A DNA stretch of 64,000 nt from Chryseobacterium pennipullorum (GTDB taxonomy: Bacteria; Bacteroidota; Bacteroidia; Flavobacteriales; Weeksellaceae), in the NCBI RefSeq assembly GCF_003384725.1, contig NZ_QNVV01000001.1:310001-374000 (forward strand). Direction: 5' to 3'. Below the pieces are notes generated by a model. The model did no database searches and had not been told where the DNA came from. It saw only the letters and a list, made by a program, of their open reading frames with translations. A program made the position numbers and the translations under genes. This document shows positions 53,769-62,465 of this stretch, piece after piece. The first letter of the stretch is position 1, and each line of letters begins with the position of its first letter.

Positions 53769-54182
53769 TTAATGATTCTCAACATACTTATGGAAATTAT
53801 TGAGGATGGCGTACCAGCCGTCTCTCTGCATTTCCACGGAGTTTTGCTTTTCAGGATCGAAAATTTCAATAACTTTCGTTGTATTGGCATCTATTGCCTC
53901 AAAAATTACTTCTACTTTTCTTCCGTCTTCCATATGATATCGTATTCTTTCATGAGGACTCACCTCATCATATACGCCTTCAAAGTCGAATCCAAAACTG
54001 TGATCTTTAGCTTCCATTCTGTTTTTAAACTTTCCACCAACGCGCAGATCATTTTCAGAACTTGGACACTGCCAGCTTTCATCGGCAAAATTCCACTTTG
54101 TAATATGTTGGGGTTCATTGAAATACTTCCAGACTTTTTCTACGGGAGCCAGAATGGTAATGTCTATTGTAATCGGGTCCAT
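53769..54182 (-). CDS. SRPBCC (AHSA1-like) protein, copy 3
   Basis: 137 residues. ITIDITILAPVEKVWKYFNEPQHITKWNF is the SRPBCC opening; DGWYAILNNFHKYVE the closing helix. It carries WQCPSSENDLRVGGKF, typical of the AHSA1/ActC group known from the PhnB-AHSA1 gene clusters of proteobacteria and actinobacteria. It sits between a VOC gene and the HhH gene. Confidence 0.75.
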   Translation of the reverse strand: MDPITIDITILAPVEKVWKYFNEPQHITKWNFADESWQCPSSENDLRVGGKFKNRMEAKDHSFGFDFEGVYDEVSPHERIRYHMEDGRKVEVIFEAIDANTTKVIEIFDPEKQNSVEMQRDGWYAILNNFHKYVENH

Positions 54183-54206
54183 TTTTTAATTTTTTAGTGA
54201 TTGGGC

Positions 54207-54240
54207 AAAAGAGGTGCCCGGCAACGGGCATCTCTTTTTA
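54207..54240 (-). terminator. terminator with GCAA tetraloop
   Basis: A 12-bp stem (54209-54220 with 54225-54236; GAGGTGCCCG / CGGGCATCTC, one G-T) capped by GCAA. A short T run follows on both strands. It ends the VOC transcript from 54692. Confidence 0.7.
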
Positions 54241-54260
54241 TAATGAAGTTAAATATAAGA

Positions 54261-54692
54261 TTATTTTGCTGATTCATCATTATAGTTCACCATCCAATGA
54301 ATACCATATTTGTCCTGGAAACTTCCGAAATAGTCTCCCCAAAACTGATCTTCAATAGGCATTTCTATATTTCCGCCTTCGGAAAGACCTTTGAAAATCC
54401 TGTCTGCCTCTTCTTTTGATTCCGGGAAAATAGAAACATAGTTGTTGTTTCCCACCGTGAGTGTCTGTCCGAATCCCGGAACAATATCCGACGCCATCAG
54501 AAGATCACCTCCTATTGGTAAAGCAATGTGCATCACCCTGTTTTTTTCTTCTTCCGAAAGGTTCTCTGTACCCGGGGCATTCCCCATTTTGTGAATACCA
54601 CCCACGAACTCACCTCCAAAAACGGATCTGTAAAAATTGAACGCTTCTTCAGCTGTTCCATCGAAATTTAAATAAGGATTTAATTTTGCCAT
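54261..54692 (-). CDS. VOC (PhnB-like) protein
   Basis: 143 residues. NPYLNFDGTAEEAFNFYRSVFGGEF is the classic PhnB start; FGSFQDKYGIHWMVNY the end. The metal ligands of true glyoxalases are not all in place, as usual for PhnB. No function beyond small-molecule binding can be given. A terminator follows. Confidence 0.8.
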   Translation of the reverse strand: MAKLNPYLNFDGTAEEAFNFYRSVFGGEFVGGIHKMGNAPGTENLSEEEKNRVMHIALPIGGDLLMASDIVPGFGQTLTVGNNNYVSIFPESKEEADRIFKGLSEGGNIEMPIEDQFWGDYFGSFQDKYGIHWMVNYNDESAK

Positions 54693-54788
54693 GATTTTTA
54701 ATTTTAAAATGTTATTATATTTTTAAAGAAGCCGGATACCATTGATATCATCAGCTTAGGCTTGTGAAAGTCTTTACTTTCTGAGTTT

Positions 54789-55565
54789 CTAAAGATTTAA
54801 AAATTTCTCTACACGATCTACGGTAAAGCGGATTAAGCTATCATCAGTATTTCCATCAAAATCAGCCATCATATAGACGCCATGGGTACCGGGAAGGATC
54901 ATCAGCTGCGAATCTTTCACGAGACGCCACATGGCTACGGTGTGTTCCGGTTTCATGACATCCTGATCGCCACTGATAAACAGCACCGGCGACTGTATCG
55001 ACGATAATACGTCATCATCCCAGTCCTGAAAATTCTGCATCCTTTTACAGTCTTTGTCAAAAAGATTTTCCAATTTTGAGAAATCCGGATTGAGTTGTAA
55101 AAAATTAATTTTAAACGGTTCCGGCATCGAATCAAAGTTGGCATTTTGCATCCCTTCGAAAAAGCCGTCTATCATCCCCTCTCTTTTATAAAATGATGAG
55201 GCAACGACCAGCTTTTCCACGATTCCGGGATAACGACGGGCAATCTGCATCACTGTATTTCCTCCATTACTGAAGCCCCAGAAGAAAGCTGTATGAATGT
55301 TGATCTCTGCTAAAAGTGCAGCAACATCATCGGCATCTTGCTCGAACGTTTCAGGAATATCACGATGATCACTCTGGCCATGGTTTTGAAGGTCTATTCC
55401 TATCATCTGAAATTTTCCGTCCAATCTTGAAATGACTTCTTTAAAGTCGTACAGGAAAGATGACCCTCCACCATGAATAAGAACCAGAGGTTTGCCGGTT
55501 CCATACACCTCATAATACAGTTGAATTCCGTTGACTTTTCTATAGCCTTTCTCGATGGGATCCAT
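54789..55565 (-). CDS. alpha/beta hydrolase
   Basis: 258 residues. Oxyanion motif HGGG (31-34), nucleophile GFSNGG (97-102, Ser99), and His in PGTHGVYM (~233). The NHGQSD segment is the usual strand-3 turn. No signal peptide, so cytosolic. The family is broad (esterases, haloperoxidase-like). Start is 2 bp after the stop of the DinB-like gene upstream, so the two share an mRNA. Confidence 0.8.
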   Translation of the reverse strand: MDPIEKGYRKVNGIQLYYEVYGTGKPLVLIHGGGSSFLYDFKEVISRLDGKFQMIGIDLQNHGQSDHRDIPETFEQDADDVAALLAEINIHTAFFWGFSNGGNTVMQIARRYPGIVEKLVVASSFYKREGMIDGFFEGMQNANFDSMPEPFKINFLQLNPDFSKLENLFDKDCKRMQNFQDWDDDVLSSIQSPVLFISGDQDVMKPEHTVAMWRLVKDSQLMILPGTHGVYMMADFDGNTDDSLIRFTVDRVEKFLNL

Positions 55566-55567
55566 GA

Positions 55568-56092
55568 TTAATAGGTGAGATTTTCATCCATGTCATACTT
55601 CATCCCAGGGTAGTTCAGAATTCGGCGCATCAAACCGATCTGCCCGCAGAGGTAATCTTCACGGCCAATACCCATTCCTAAAAAATTGAGTTTGTTTTCT
55701 GTGACAAAAGGAATGTTCATTCCCATTTCAAATATTTCATCCAGTTCTTCATCCGTCACGTCTCTTAATTTCTGATATACTTTGGCAGAAATATCATGAA
55801 AATTTTCCCGAAGTTCAGCCAGTGTTGGATATTGTATGTTTTCATCCAGCGCTTTTCCCTGAAAAAACAGCTCATTATAAGGGTCCTCCCCTTGTATTCC
55901 CAATACCAGGGCCATGCCGTACCGCATGTTTACAAAATTACCCGCCATCCATACGATGTGGTTGGTTCTGTTTTCAATTCTTTTCAGAGCATCTTCTTCC
56001 GAAATGCCGTCCAAAACATTGATAAAGCTTTGGGTATGCATCCTGTAAGCCGGAAGGATGATTTCAATTTTTTTTGATTTTGGTGTGTCCAT
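55568..56092 (-). CDS. DinB-like protein with degenerate metal site
   Basis: 174 residues. The four-helix DinB/YfiT layout is recognisable: TNHIVWMAGNFVNMRYGMA (first His) and at the end GREDYLCGQIGLMRRILNYPG. In normal members this last helix reads HExxHxGQ; here the two His positions are Arg and Leu, so the nickel/zinc-type site cannot form. The sister gene at 56291 keeps all three. It may have lost catalysis or bind something else. Confidence 0.65.
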   Translation of the reverse strand: MDTPKSKKIEIILPAYRMHTQSFINVLDGISEEDALKRIENRTNHIVWMAGNFVNMRYGMALVLGIQGEDPYNELFFQGKALDENIQYPTLAELRENFHDISAKVYQKLRDVTDEELDEIFEMGMNIPFVTENKLNFLGMGIGREDYLCGQIGLMRRILNYPGMKYDMDENLTY

Positions 56093-56290
56093 CTTTTAGT
56101 GATATTAGATGTATAAATTAGATAGGTATGTCATTTTAGGTTAGCATGCCAACCCTTAAGGCTTAATCATGTAGTGATTCCCGGAATTGTTTGAGTTTTT
56201 TACGAGTGGGGTAAAAATACCACAGGCCATTGAATGGTTTTTACCGGAATCTTCAGGATCTGATTATTTTTCGTGAACTCTGTTCCAAAG

Positions 56291-56752
56291 TTATCTTATA
56301 GCACCGGGTTTTCCGAGAATTCTACGAAGGTATCCCAATTGTCCGCTGTGGTAAATTTCATGCAGACAAAGGGTAGAAATATCTTGTACGCTTTCTGACT
56401 TAAAATTTTCAATGACATTCAGTTTTGATTCCAGCCTTTCCTGGGACAGCTTTAAATAGGATTTCAACTCGTCAAAATGCACAAATTCATCTTTCATATC
56501 CAAAGCAATCGCCCCTCTGTCATAGCACGAGAATGTACTTGCTTCCCAAACAGATTCTTCGCCTAAAATATTCAGAAAAGCATTTCTAATGTAAATCAAA
56601 TGACCGAGGATCCAGTTCATACTGTTGGCTTCACCATTAGGAAAAATCATTGACTCTTCATGGGTGATCCCCTTGAGGTTCAATACAATCACCTGATAAT
56701 TCGTTGAAACCTGATTTCTCACAAATTCTATATCGTTAGGTTTTGTTTCCAT
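56291..56752 (-). CDS. DinB-family protein
   Basis: 153 residues. The metal triad is complete: GHLIYIRN (~50) and LHEIYHSGQLGYLRRILGKPG (~130), with the HExxH spacing of DinB/YfiT. Family members are small-thiol (mycothiol, bacillithiol) or other transferases. Two DinB genes within 1.2 kb make a local paralogous set. Confidence 0.8.
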   Translation of the reverse strand: METKPNDIEFVRNQVSTNYQVIVLNLKGITHEESMIFPNGEANSMNWILGHLIYIRNAFLNILGEESVWEASTFSCYDRGAIALDMKDEFVHFDELKSYLKLSQERLESKLNVIENFKSESVQDISTLCLHEIYHSGQLGYLRRILGKPGAIR

Positions 56753-56779
56753 CGTATTACAGATTAATCTGGTGTTACT

Positions 56780-57193
56780 CTATTGTTCCGTAGGGATCTG
56801 CGAAGCATCACCATACATGACTTCCCATTGATGTCCGTCAATGTCCGCGAAGGCACTCTGATACATCCAGCCATGATCCATGGGTTCACTGTATTTGGAA
56901 CCTCCATTTTCAATGGCTGTCTTTACCATCTGGTCTACTTCTTCACGGCTGCTGACTCCAATAGCCAGAAGTACCTGGGTCGTATCTCCTTTGGCAAAAG
57001 GCCTGTTGGTAAATGTCTGAAAAAACTCCTGTTTCAGAAACATCGTATAGATATATTCTTCATTCATGACTACGCAAACTGCATTTTCATCTGAGAACTG
57101 CTCGTTGATAGAAAATCCAAGCTGTGTCCAGAATGCTCTTGTTTTCTGAACGTCTTTTACGGGTAGATTGACATAAATCTGATTGACTTTCAT
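56780..57193 (-). CDS. VOC (glyoxalase-like) protein
   Basis: 137 residues from the ATG at 57193; the frame continues upstream to 57235 but without a family match. MKVNQIYVNLPVKDVQKTRAF opens a VOC fold, and WMYQSAFADIDGHQWEVMYGD ends it, with a Glu likely for metal. Its extended form suits lactoylglutathione lyase-like or bleomycin-resistance-like proteins. Substrate unknown. Confidence 0.75.
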   Translation of the reverse strand: MKVNQIYVNLPVKDVQKTRAFWTQLGFSINEQFSDENAVCVVMNEEYIYTMFLKQEFFQTFTNRPFAKGDTTQVLLAIGVSSREEVDQMVKTAIENGGSKYSEPMDHGWMYQSAFADIDGHQWEVMYGDASQIPTEQ

Positions 57194-57270
57194 TTTTTGT
57201 AATTTTGGTGTTAAACTATAAACCAAAATTACCAATGCCCGATGAAAGTCTACTTGCCATAAGACAAGAT

Positions 57271-57861
57271 TTAATTTTTATTGGGATGAGAAACCAATTC
57301 TTTACGGATTCTGCTCAAAGAAGTATCTGTCACTCCCAGGTAGGAAGCAATCTGTTTAAGAGGGGCAAACTGTATAACTTTAGATTTCTGTTCAAGCAGA
57401 TTAAGATATCTTTTGGTGGCAGACAGGGTAAACATTTCTACAGAACGCTGTTTGTAATCGAAAAGTTCTTTAGCCATCCAGGATCTCCCCCATTCTCTGA
57501 GATTCGGGATTTTATGAAAAAGCTCCTGAAAGGTTTCATAATCCAGCTTCCAGCAATCGCAATCTGTAATACAGACTATATTTTCCTGGGACGGTATTCT
57601 CTGAAATAATGATAAAACATCAATAATGACTTCATTTTCTGTAAAAAAATGAGTTGTAACTTCATTTCCGTTAAAATCATTCACGAAAGAACGGGCCAGG
57701 CCACTTTCCAAAATATAATAGGCATTCGCCGTTTTTCCTTCTTCCAGGATAAAGTCGCCTTTCTGAAATGATGTTTTCTCGTGAGCCCGAAAGATCTCAT
57801 CCAATTCATCATTAAGGAAAAATGGAAAATCATAGCATGTTTCTAATGCTTTATTAGTCAT
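57271..57861 (-). CDS. Crp/Fnr-family transcription regulator, copy 1
   Basis: 196 residues. Cyclic-nucleotide-like beta-roll at ~20-115 (FILEEGKTANAYYILESGLARSF; the phosphate-binding RSF region is not a canonical cAMP site), then a C-terminal winged helix with LKQIASYLGVTDTSLSRIRKEL. Such short Crp proteins of Bacteroidota often sit next to the genes they control. It lies 78 bp upstream of the VOC gene at 57193, so it may head that transcript. Confidence 0.85.
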   Translation of the reverse strand: MTNKALETCYDFPFFLNDELDEIFRAHEKTSFQKGDFILEEGKTANAYYILESGLARSFVNDFNGNEVTTHFFTENEVIIDVLSLFQRIPSQENIVCITDCDCWKLDYETFQELFHKIPNLREWGRSWMAKELFDYKQRSVEMFTLSATKRYLNLLEQKSKVIQFAPLKQIASYLGVTDTSLSRIRKELVSHPNKN

Positions 57862-58062
57862 CAGGTTAATTTTTTTAAGTCATTAAAAATAGAATTTTAA
57901 ATTGAATTAAAGTCTATAATAATTAAACAAATAAGAAAAACACCCAAAATACAGGACACACCTAATTGATATCAAGGCGTCTTAACGAGAAACAAAATTA
58001 AACACCTTTACTGGTACAGCTTATTATTTCTAGAACATATAATGAAAGATCCTGTTGCAAAA

Positions 58063-59274
58063 TTAAAATAGAGACAGCTGGATGGATTGTGAAGAATCCG
58101 GCTTCTGAGCATCACCAAATACTGTTTTACCTCCGAAACGCCAGGAGTTCTGTCTTTCCTCTTCAATCACCTGCTGAACATCAAAATCAGGAGTAAAGTC
58201 TTTCTCAGTGGTGGTTATGATCTGATGCAGCTTATTCAAGGAATTTAGCTTATCTGAATTTCCAAGTTTAGATTTTTCTATTCCTTTTCTGAGAATACTG
58301 ATGCTTTCGTCATATGTTTTTGTGGGAACAGGAAAAGGATGGCCGTCCTTTCCTCCATGGGCAAAAGAGAACCTTGCCGGATCTGCAAACCGCGATGGAG
58401 CTCCGTGAATAACTTCACTTACCAAAGCCAGCGACTGCATGGTTCTGGGTCCCACACCTTCCAACATCAGTAAATCTTCAAAATTTTGAGGCTGCTGCTC
58501 ACGGGCAACATACAATAATGCACCCAGGCGTTTTAAATCAACATCAGAAGCCCGTACATCATGGTGCGCCGGAAGAATCAGCCGTGAGAAATCTTTCATA
58601 ACGTCTACAGAATCTGTAAGGGAAATATCAAGAATTCCTTTTCTGTTTCCGGCAGCTTCAACATCGGTAAGATTGAGGATTTTTCCCCTTGAAATACCAT
58701 TGATTCCTGTATGGGGTTCTTCGATAAAAGAAGTTATATTTTCCGAATGCCAATGGTACCGTCTGGCAGTTCCATCAGATTCATGCATTCCCTGCTGAAT
58801 AACGCTCCAATTCCCGTTATCAGACAATACAAAGTTGTGCAGATACAACTGGTAACCATCCTGGATTGCAGTATTGTCTACTTTTGCAGAGAGCTTACTG
58901 GCTCTCACCAGTTCTGTACCATTCAGACCGGTCTGATCAGCAATACGGATCAGTTCTGACGGAGTTTCCCTCGAAAATTTACCTTTCCCTCCACAAATAT
59001 AAAGGCCGAGAGCCTGAGAATTGGGATTGATGGAACGTTTCAGAGCTCCCATTACGGAAGTTGTAATTCCAGAAGAGTGCCAATCCATCCCCATTACAGC
59101 TCCAAAGCTCTGAAACCAGAACGGATCTGCCAGCCGGCGCAAAACTTCATCTTTTCCATAATCCATCAGGATCACTTCAATGATTGAAAGTCCAAGTACG
59201 GACATACGCTCGTACAGCCAAGGGGGTACTTTGCCATAGTGTAACGGTAGATCTGCTGTTCCTGAACGTTTCAT
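58063..59274 (-). CDS. DUF763-family protein
   Basis: 403 residues. Opens MKRSGTADLPLHYGKVPPWLYERM, the DUF763 signature; GLYICGGKGKFSRETPSEL and RYHWHSEN are further conserved blocks. Toward the C-terminus a helix-hairpin-helix-like LLMLEGVGPRTMQSLALV suggests DNA contact. The family is known mostly from archaea and thermophiles and has no assigned function. Flanked by intergenic sequence; single gene. Confidence 0.85.
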   Translation of the reverse strand: MKRSGTADLPLHYGKVPPWLYERMSVLGLSIIEVILMDYGKDEVLRRLADPFWFQSFGAVMGMDWHSSGITTSVMGALKRSINPNSQALGLYICGGKGKFSRETPSELIRIADQTGLNGTELVRASKLSAKVDNTAIQDGYQLYLHNFVLSDNGNWSVIQQGMHESDGTARRYHWHSENITSFIEEPHTGINGISRGKILNLTDVEAAGNRKGILDISLTDSVDVMKDFSRLILPAHHDVRASDVDLKRLGALLYVAREQQPQNFEDLLMLEGVGPRTMQSLALVSEVIHGAPSRFADPARFSFAHGGKDGHPFPVPTKTYDESISILRKGIEKSKLGNSDKLNSLNKLHQIITTTEKDFTPDFDVQQVIEEERQNSWRFGGKTVFGDAQKPDSSQSIQLSLF

Positions 59275-59514
59275 TGTTGTTTTAAGATAACAAAGTTAGT
59301 TTTAATATTTTAGAATATTAATGATCTGAGTCAGTAATTAGCCTGTTTCAGTGATAACAGAAGGCCGCACTTTCCACATGTATGTACTGCGTTCACGAAA
59401 ACTCTTATTGAGTCTTTGGAAAGACATTCCATTCCAGCAGCGAAAAAGGCTAAGGATGAAGTAGCTTACAGAACGCTAGACAGCGCTAAAGAAGCAAAAG
59501 TAAAGCTAGGATAT

Positions 59515-59919
59515 TCAGTCATGGGAATAGAATTTCAGCGAACCATGCTTTTCGTTATCGAATGTTTCGTTGAAAATAATTTTATTTCCAAACGGGTCAT
59601 TGACTGTAAATGAGACCGCGTCATAAAAAGTTTTTTCGAGTCCGGGGCGGTTGTATTTATAATTTTTATCAATAAGCTCCTTATGAAATGCTGCGATGTC
59701 TTCTCCCCAAATGAAAACGCTGCTCCCAGGGCTTGCATCACCATGATGCTCACTCAGGTGGAACACCATTCCCTCCCTTTTTATTTCGATATAGACTGGT
59801 GCATTTTCATCAAAACGATGCTCCCATTCCACTTCAAATCCCAGCCAATGGATGTAAAATTCGATGGCTTTCTGGTAGTCAAAGATCCTGAAAACGGGAA
59901 TGGTCAGTAAGGTCTTCAC
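59515..59919 (-). CDS. glyoxalase/bleomycin-resistance-like VOC protein
   Basis: 134 residues with a GTG start at 59919. IPVFRIFDYQKAIEFYIHWLGFEVEWEH and YDAVSFTVNDPFGNKIIFNE give the two halves of the VOC domain; HHGDASPGSSVFIWGEDI is the family's middle turn. The start is 10 bp after the stop of the next VOC gene. Small-molecule binding or resistance is inferred. Confidence 0.75.
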   Translation of the reverse strand: MKTLLTIPVFRIFDYQKAIEFYIHWLGFEVEWEHRFDENAPVYIEIKREGMVFHLSEHHGDASPGSSVFIWGEDIAAFHKELIDKNYKYNRPGLEKTFYDAVSFTVNDPFGNKIIFNETFDNEKHGSLKFYSHD

Positions 59920-59929
59920 GAAAGGGTGT

Positions 59930-60277
59930 TTATTGATGAGATAGAATATTAATCAGTTTTCCAAAGGGGTCTTCAACAAAAAACCGGCGAACTCCCCAAT
60001 CTTCATCGGTTAAATGGTATACGATTCTGAAGCCTGCATTTTTCATTGCATCATACACCTCATCTACATGATCTACTTCAATAGACAAATCTGGAACGTC
60101 AGTACCGTTCCCTCCCTGTTCCGCAAAGCTGACCTGGACTTTTGCTTCCTGATCATTACCAAGCGTCTTTATCCAGCCATGATCCATCAAGGTATCCAGT
60201 TTCAAGATCTCCTGATAGAATTGCTTGGTTTTTCCGGTTTCATCCGTCTTTATATTGGCTACGATTCTTTTTACCAT
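59930..60277 (-). CDS. VOC protein
   Basis: 115 residues. IVANIKTDETGKTKQFYQEILKLD opens the fold and VRRFFVEDPFGKLINILSH closes it, both typical of short VOC proteins. With 59515 it forms a tandem pair in one mRNA. A hairpin terminator of the upstream hydrolase gene lies before it. Confidence 0.75.
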   Translation of the reverse strand: MVKRIVANIKTDETGKTKQFYQEILKLDTLMDHGWIKTLGNDQEAKVQVSFAEQGGNGTDVPDLSIEVDHVDEVYDAMKNAGFRIVYHLTDEDWGVRRFFVEDPFGKLINILSHQ

Positions 60278-60286
60278 TTCTATAAC

Positions 60287-60329
60287 ATTAAAAAGCCTTG
60301 TGAAATTACATAAAATTTCGCAAGGCTTT
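60287..60329 (-). terminator. terminator of the hydrolase gene
   Basis: A 16-bp stem with one wobble (60292-60307 with 60314-60329; core AAAGCCTTG / CAAGGCTTT) and, on the minus strand, a T run. Confidence 0.75.
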
Positions 60330-60353
60330 ACAAAGTCTTTTATTTATTTACAC

Positions 60354-61043
60354 TTAAAGAGAAGAGGCGGCCTCTAAAATCAATTGTGTCACTTCCTCCG
60401 GATGTGAAGCTAATGAAGCATGGCCTGCATCTAAGGTGATTATTTTCTTAGCCTGAATACGCTCTGCCATTTCTTTTTCTGTTTCTGCCGGAATCATACG
60501 GTCATTTGCAGAAATCTGGTACCAGCTTGGTTTGGTTTTCCATGCCGGCTCTCCTGCTTCATCTCCAAAACACTGTCCATGAATAGGCTTTTGTGATAAT
60601 GCCATTACCAGTGCCTTTTCATCATCCAGATCCTGACAGAACGCAGATTGAAATTCATCGTATTTAATCCATAAAAAACCTTTACTGTCCGGATAAATAC
60701 TGGCTCCCCCCGGAGATTCCCTTCTTCCTAACAATGCGCCCAGGCTATCCCCTGCATCCGGAGCGAAGGCCGCGATGTAAACCAACCCGGTAACTTTATC
60801 ATGATTTCCTGCTCCCGAGATTACAGCACCGCCGTACGAGTGGCCTACCAAAAGAACTTTCCCTTCCTGGGCGTCAATAAGATCTTTGGTCTTATTGATG
60901 TCATCCTGTAAAGAAGTCAGTGGATTCTGAACGCTTCTTACTTTATATCCTGCTTTTACAAGGGCAGGAATAACGTATTGCCAATGGGAGCCATCTCCCC
61001 AGGCTCCGTGTACCAAAATAATGGTTAAATCTTTTTGTTCCAT
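60354..61043 (-). CDS. alpha/beta hydrolase
   Basis: 229 residues. HGAWGDGSHW near the start, nucleophile GHSYGG (67-72, Ser69), and His in DAGHASLASHPEEV (~210). It belongs to the short EstC/haloalkane-like group with no cap domain of note. Cytosolic. Start context is plain, single gene with its own terminator. Confidence 0.8.
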   Translation of the reverse strand: MEQKDLTIILVHGAWGDGSHWQYVIPALVKAGYKVRSVQNPLTSLQDDINKTKDLIDAQEGKVLLVGHSYGGAVISGAGNHDKVTGLVYIAAFAPDAGDSLGALLGRRESPGGASIYPDSKGFLWIKYDEFQSAFCQDLDDEKALVMALSQKPIHGQCFGDEAGEPAWKTKPSWYQISANDRMIPAETEKEMAERIQAKKIITLDAGHASLASHPEEVTQLILEAASSL

Positions 61044-61184
61044 GATGATTATAATTTGATCTTAGTAAATCTACAATCTAAAACATCGGCAGGAGTTAAC
61101 TTAAGTTAATTTATTAAACTTCGAACGTGAAATTAAAGTCAATGGGTTCCTGGTATTCATCAGGGGGAGGACTATTTGACCGGT

Positions 61185-61757
61185 TTAATTAACGATTCTG
61201 CTTCGAATACGGCTGAGCGACTGTTCCGTTACCCCTAGGTAGCTGGCGATATGCTTTTGGGCTATTTTCTGAAACAGAAGAGGTTGTTTTTTCAGCAAGT
61301 TCAGATATCTGTTTTCAGGAGACAGGCATAGCAGGTCATCAATTCTCTTTTTGGCATCCAGATAAATTTTTTCACTCATGATGCGTCCGAATTTTTGCCA
61401 GTAGGCCTCTTTTTTATACAGTGCCTGCAAATGATCTTTATTCAACAATAAAATCTCACAATTCTCAAGTGCCTGAATATTCATATTGGATACGGTATCA
61501 CAAAGGATGCTTTCATAGTCTGTAAAAAATTCGTCTTCAAAATAAAACCCGAAATTAATCTCGCGTCCCTGATCATTGATATAAAAGCATCGGATTGTTC
61601 CTTTTTTTATAAAACCCAGATACCTGCATTTTTCTCCTTGTTTCAGAAAAAAATCAGATTTTAAAAGCATTGTATTTTTCAGTAAGGCATAGAATTCATC
61701 GAAATGGTCACGGTCCACCTGGAACAGCTCTCCATAAGTATCATAAGTGTCTGACAT
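61185..61757 (-). CDS. Crp/Fnr-family transcription regulator, copy 2
   Basis: 190 residues. beta-roll at ~20-110 (FFLKQGEKCRYLGFIKKGTIRCFYIN), winged helix KHIASYLGVTEQSLSRIRSRI at the end. It is a diverged paralogue of the regulator at 57271: same length, same C-terminal motif. It likely controls the hydrolase or nearby genes; the effector is not known. Confidence 0.85.
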   Translation of the reverse strand: MSDTYDTYGELFQVDRDHFDEFYALLKNTMLLKSDFFLKQGEKCRYLGFIKKGTIRCFYINDQGREINFGFYFEDEFFTDYESILCDTVSNMNIQALENCEILLLNKDHLQALYKKEAYWQKFGRIMSEKIYLDAKKRIDDLLCLSPENRYLNLLKKQPLLFQKIAQKHIASYLGVTEQSLSRIRSRIVN

Positions 61758-61786
61758 ATTTTTTTATTTGTGTTTTTTTAAAATAA

Positions 61787-61825
61787 AAAAAGCCTTGCAA
61801 AAAATTACTTTTCACAAGGCTTTTT
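61787..61825 (-). terminator. terminator of tpx
   Basis: An 11-bp stem AAAAAGCCTTG / CAAGGCTTTTT (61787-61797, 61815-61825) with a long loop and T run on the minus strand; same core as at 60292-60329. Confidence 0.75.
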
Positions 61826-61839
61826 ACAAAATTATTTTT

Positions 61840-62343
61840 TTATTTATTCAAGGCAGCAAGTGCAGCCTCATAATTAGGTTCATTGGCAATTTCTGAAACC
61901 TGTTCTGTATAAACCACATTATTATTTTCGTCTGTAACGATGACCGCACGGCTCAACAATCCTTTCAGAGGAGAGTCTGTGATCGTCACTTCATAATCAT
62001 CACCAAAGCTGCTTCTGAAGTCTGAAAGCGTCTCCACGCTGTCTAATCCTTCTGCGGCACAAAATCTTCCCAATGCAAAAGGAAGGTCTTTGGAAACATT
62101 AATGACTACGGTATTATTCAGTTTTGAAGCCTCCTCGTTGAATTTCCTGCTGGAAGCAGCACAGGTAGGCGTATCAATACTTGGAAAAATATTGAAAACC
62201 TTTTTCTTTCCTTCAAAGTTTTCCAGTGTTTTTACATTTAACCCGGAATCTACCAGTGCAAAATCTTTTACGGTAGTTCCTACAGATGGTAATGTTCCTA
62301 TGGTGTGTACTTCGTTTCCTTTTAAAGTGATGGTCGTAGACAT
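61840..62343 (-). CDS. tpx: thiol peroxidase
   Basis: 167 residues. PSIDTPTCAASSRKFNEEA holds the peroxidatic Cys61; FALGRFCAAEGL holds the resolving Cys95, the pair of Tpx-type peroxiredoxins. ITLKGNEVHTIG is the usual start. It reduces H2O2 and lipid hydroperoxides with thioredoxin. A good -7 box precedes it. It ends the long minus-strand run. Confidence 0.95.
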   Translation of the reverse strand: MSTTITLKGNEVHTIGTLPSVGTTVKDFALVDSGLNVKTLENFEGKKKVFNIFPSIDTPTCAASSRKFNEEASKLNNTVVINVSKDLPFALGRFCAAEGLDSVETLSDFRSSFGDDYEVTITDSPLKGLLSRAVIVTDENNNVVYTEQVSEIANEPNYEAALAALNK

Positions 62344-62363
62344 AATTATATTTTTTAGTTTTT

Positions 62364-62371
62364 CAAATGTA
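62364..62371 (-). promoter_or_regulatory. -7 box of tpx
   Basis: On the minus strand TACATTTG, an exact TAnnTTTG match, 20 bp before the ATG at 62343. Confidence 0.5.
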
Positions 62372-62465
62372 CTTAAAATGTATTTTTTTTGAGCGAAATA
62401 AAGGTTAAATAATTCTTAAAGTAAAAAATCTGGGCACAGTATGAATCACAAAATTTAAATTTTAA

